Shown: positions 5,568 to 5,575 of the stretch, one piece after another
Numbering within the stretch: position 1 is the stretch's first letter
Layout of the letters: each line of letters opens with the position of its first letter
Assembly: GCA_050261415.1 (NCBI GenBank)
Contig: JBLNDG010000260.1
Span: 1 to 5,575, forward strand
Source of the DNA: JBLNDG01 sp050261415
GTDB lineage: Bacteria; Bacillota; Clostridia; Lutisporales; Lutisporaceae
Length of the DNA stretch: 5,575 nt
Direction: 5' to 3'
Position numbers and translations under genes: made by a program
Notes under the pieces: model-generated
The model's database searches: none
The model's input: only the letters and a program-made list of their open reading frames with translations
Told to the model about the DNA's origin: nothing

Positions 5568-5575
5568 AGAGTTGT

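Larger units (their letters stand above)
5478..5575 (+). mobile_element. Possible leading end of an IS200/IS605-type element, cut by the window edge
   Basis: After the terminator the sequence has GCTAGCGGAGCAGCGAAAC, then AATGAAC leading into a short-loop hairpin (5509-5525), then a spaced promoter at the window edge. A short imperfect-free hairpin near the end, followed within about 100 bases by a transposase gene, is how IS200/IS605 elements begin, and the text resembles such ends in Clostridia as I recall them. No transposase codons fall inside the window, so the call rests on resemblance alone. A REP-like repeat is the main alternative. Confidence 0.4.

Noticed and set aside
1..5575. CRISPR array, tRNA or rRNA
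   Set aside because: I found no regularly spaced repeats, no tRNA-like cloverleaf and no conserved rRNA segments on either strand.

Overview
The window looks like a stretch of a low-GC Gram-positive (Firmicutes, probably Clostridia) chromosome. The reasons are AT-rich coding sequence, strong AGGAGG-type ribosome binding sites, a TetR regulator of the DhaS-like type, an oleate hydratase, a DUF1905 protein and a group II intron. Genus cannot be set from the sequence. All supported genes are on the + strand.

Layout. (1) Bases 1 to about 815 are the body and 3' end of a group II intron. Domains V and VI are clear at 743-811. There is no reverse-transcriptase ORF; the domain IV position holds only a small basic ORF that I do not recognise. 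(2) 816-1039 is intergenic and carries a good candidate promoter and an inverted repeat. (3) 1040-1606 is a TetR/AcrR regulator. (4) 1607-1748 holds a perfect 22-bp-arm inverted repeat, a candidate promoter and a possible Shine-Dalgarno-masking pairing. (5) 1749-3518 is an intact oleate hydratase with the expected active-site residues. (6) 3574-5026 is a decayed UvrA-type ABC ATPase: its start is missing, it has two in-frame stops, and a large central deletion shifts the frame. (7) 5124-5399 is a DUF1905 protein with its own promoter and a strong intrinsic terminator. (8) From about 5478 to the window edge there is a short-loop hairpin and a promoter that resemble the leading end of an IS200/IS605-type element.

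How the parts relate. The TetR regulator and oleate hydratase are adjacent and co-directional, so the simplest inference is a local regulatory pair responding to unsaturated fatty acids or a related ligand. The oleate hydratase also seems to have its own promoter. The intron, the broken UvrA paralogue and the IS-like end mark this as a region with mobile DNA and gene decay around a small functional core (tetR, ohyA, DUF1905 gene). I see no CRISPR array, tRNA or rRNA. The points most worth a second look are the intron with a non-RT domain IV ORF and an unusual domain V loop, and the RNA structures between tetR and ohyA.
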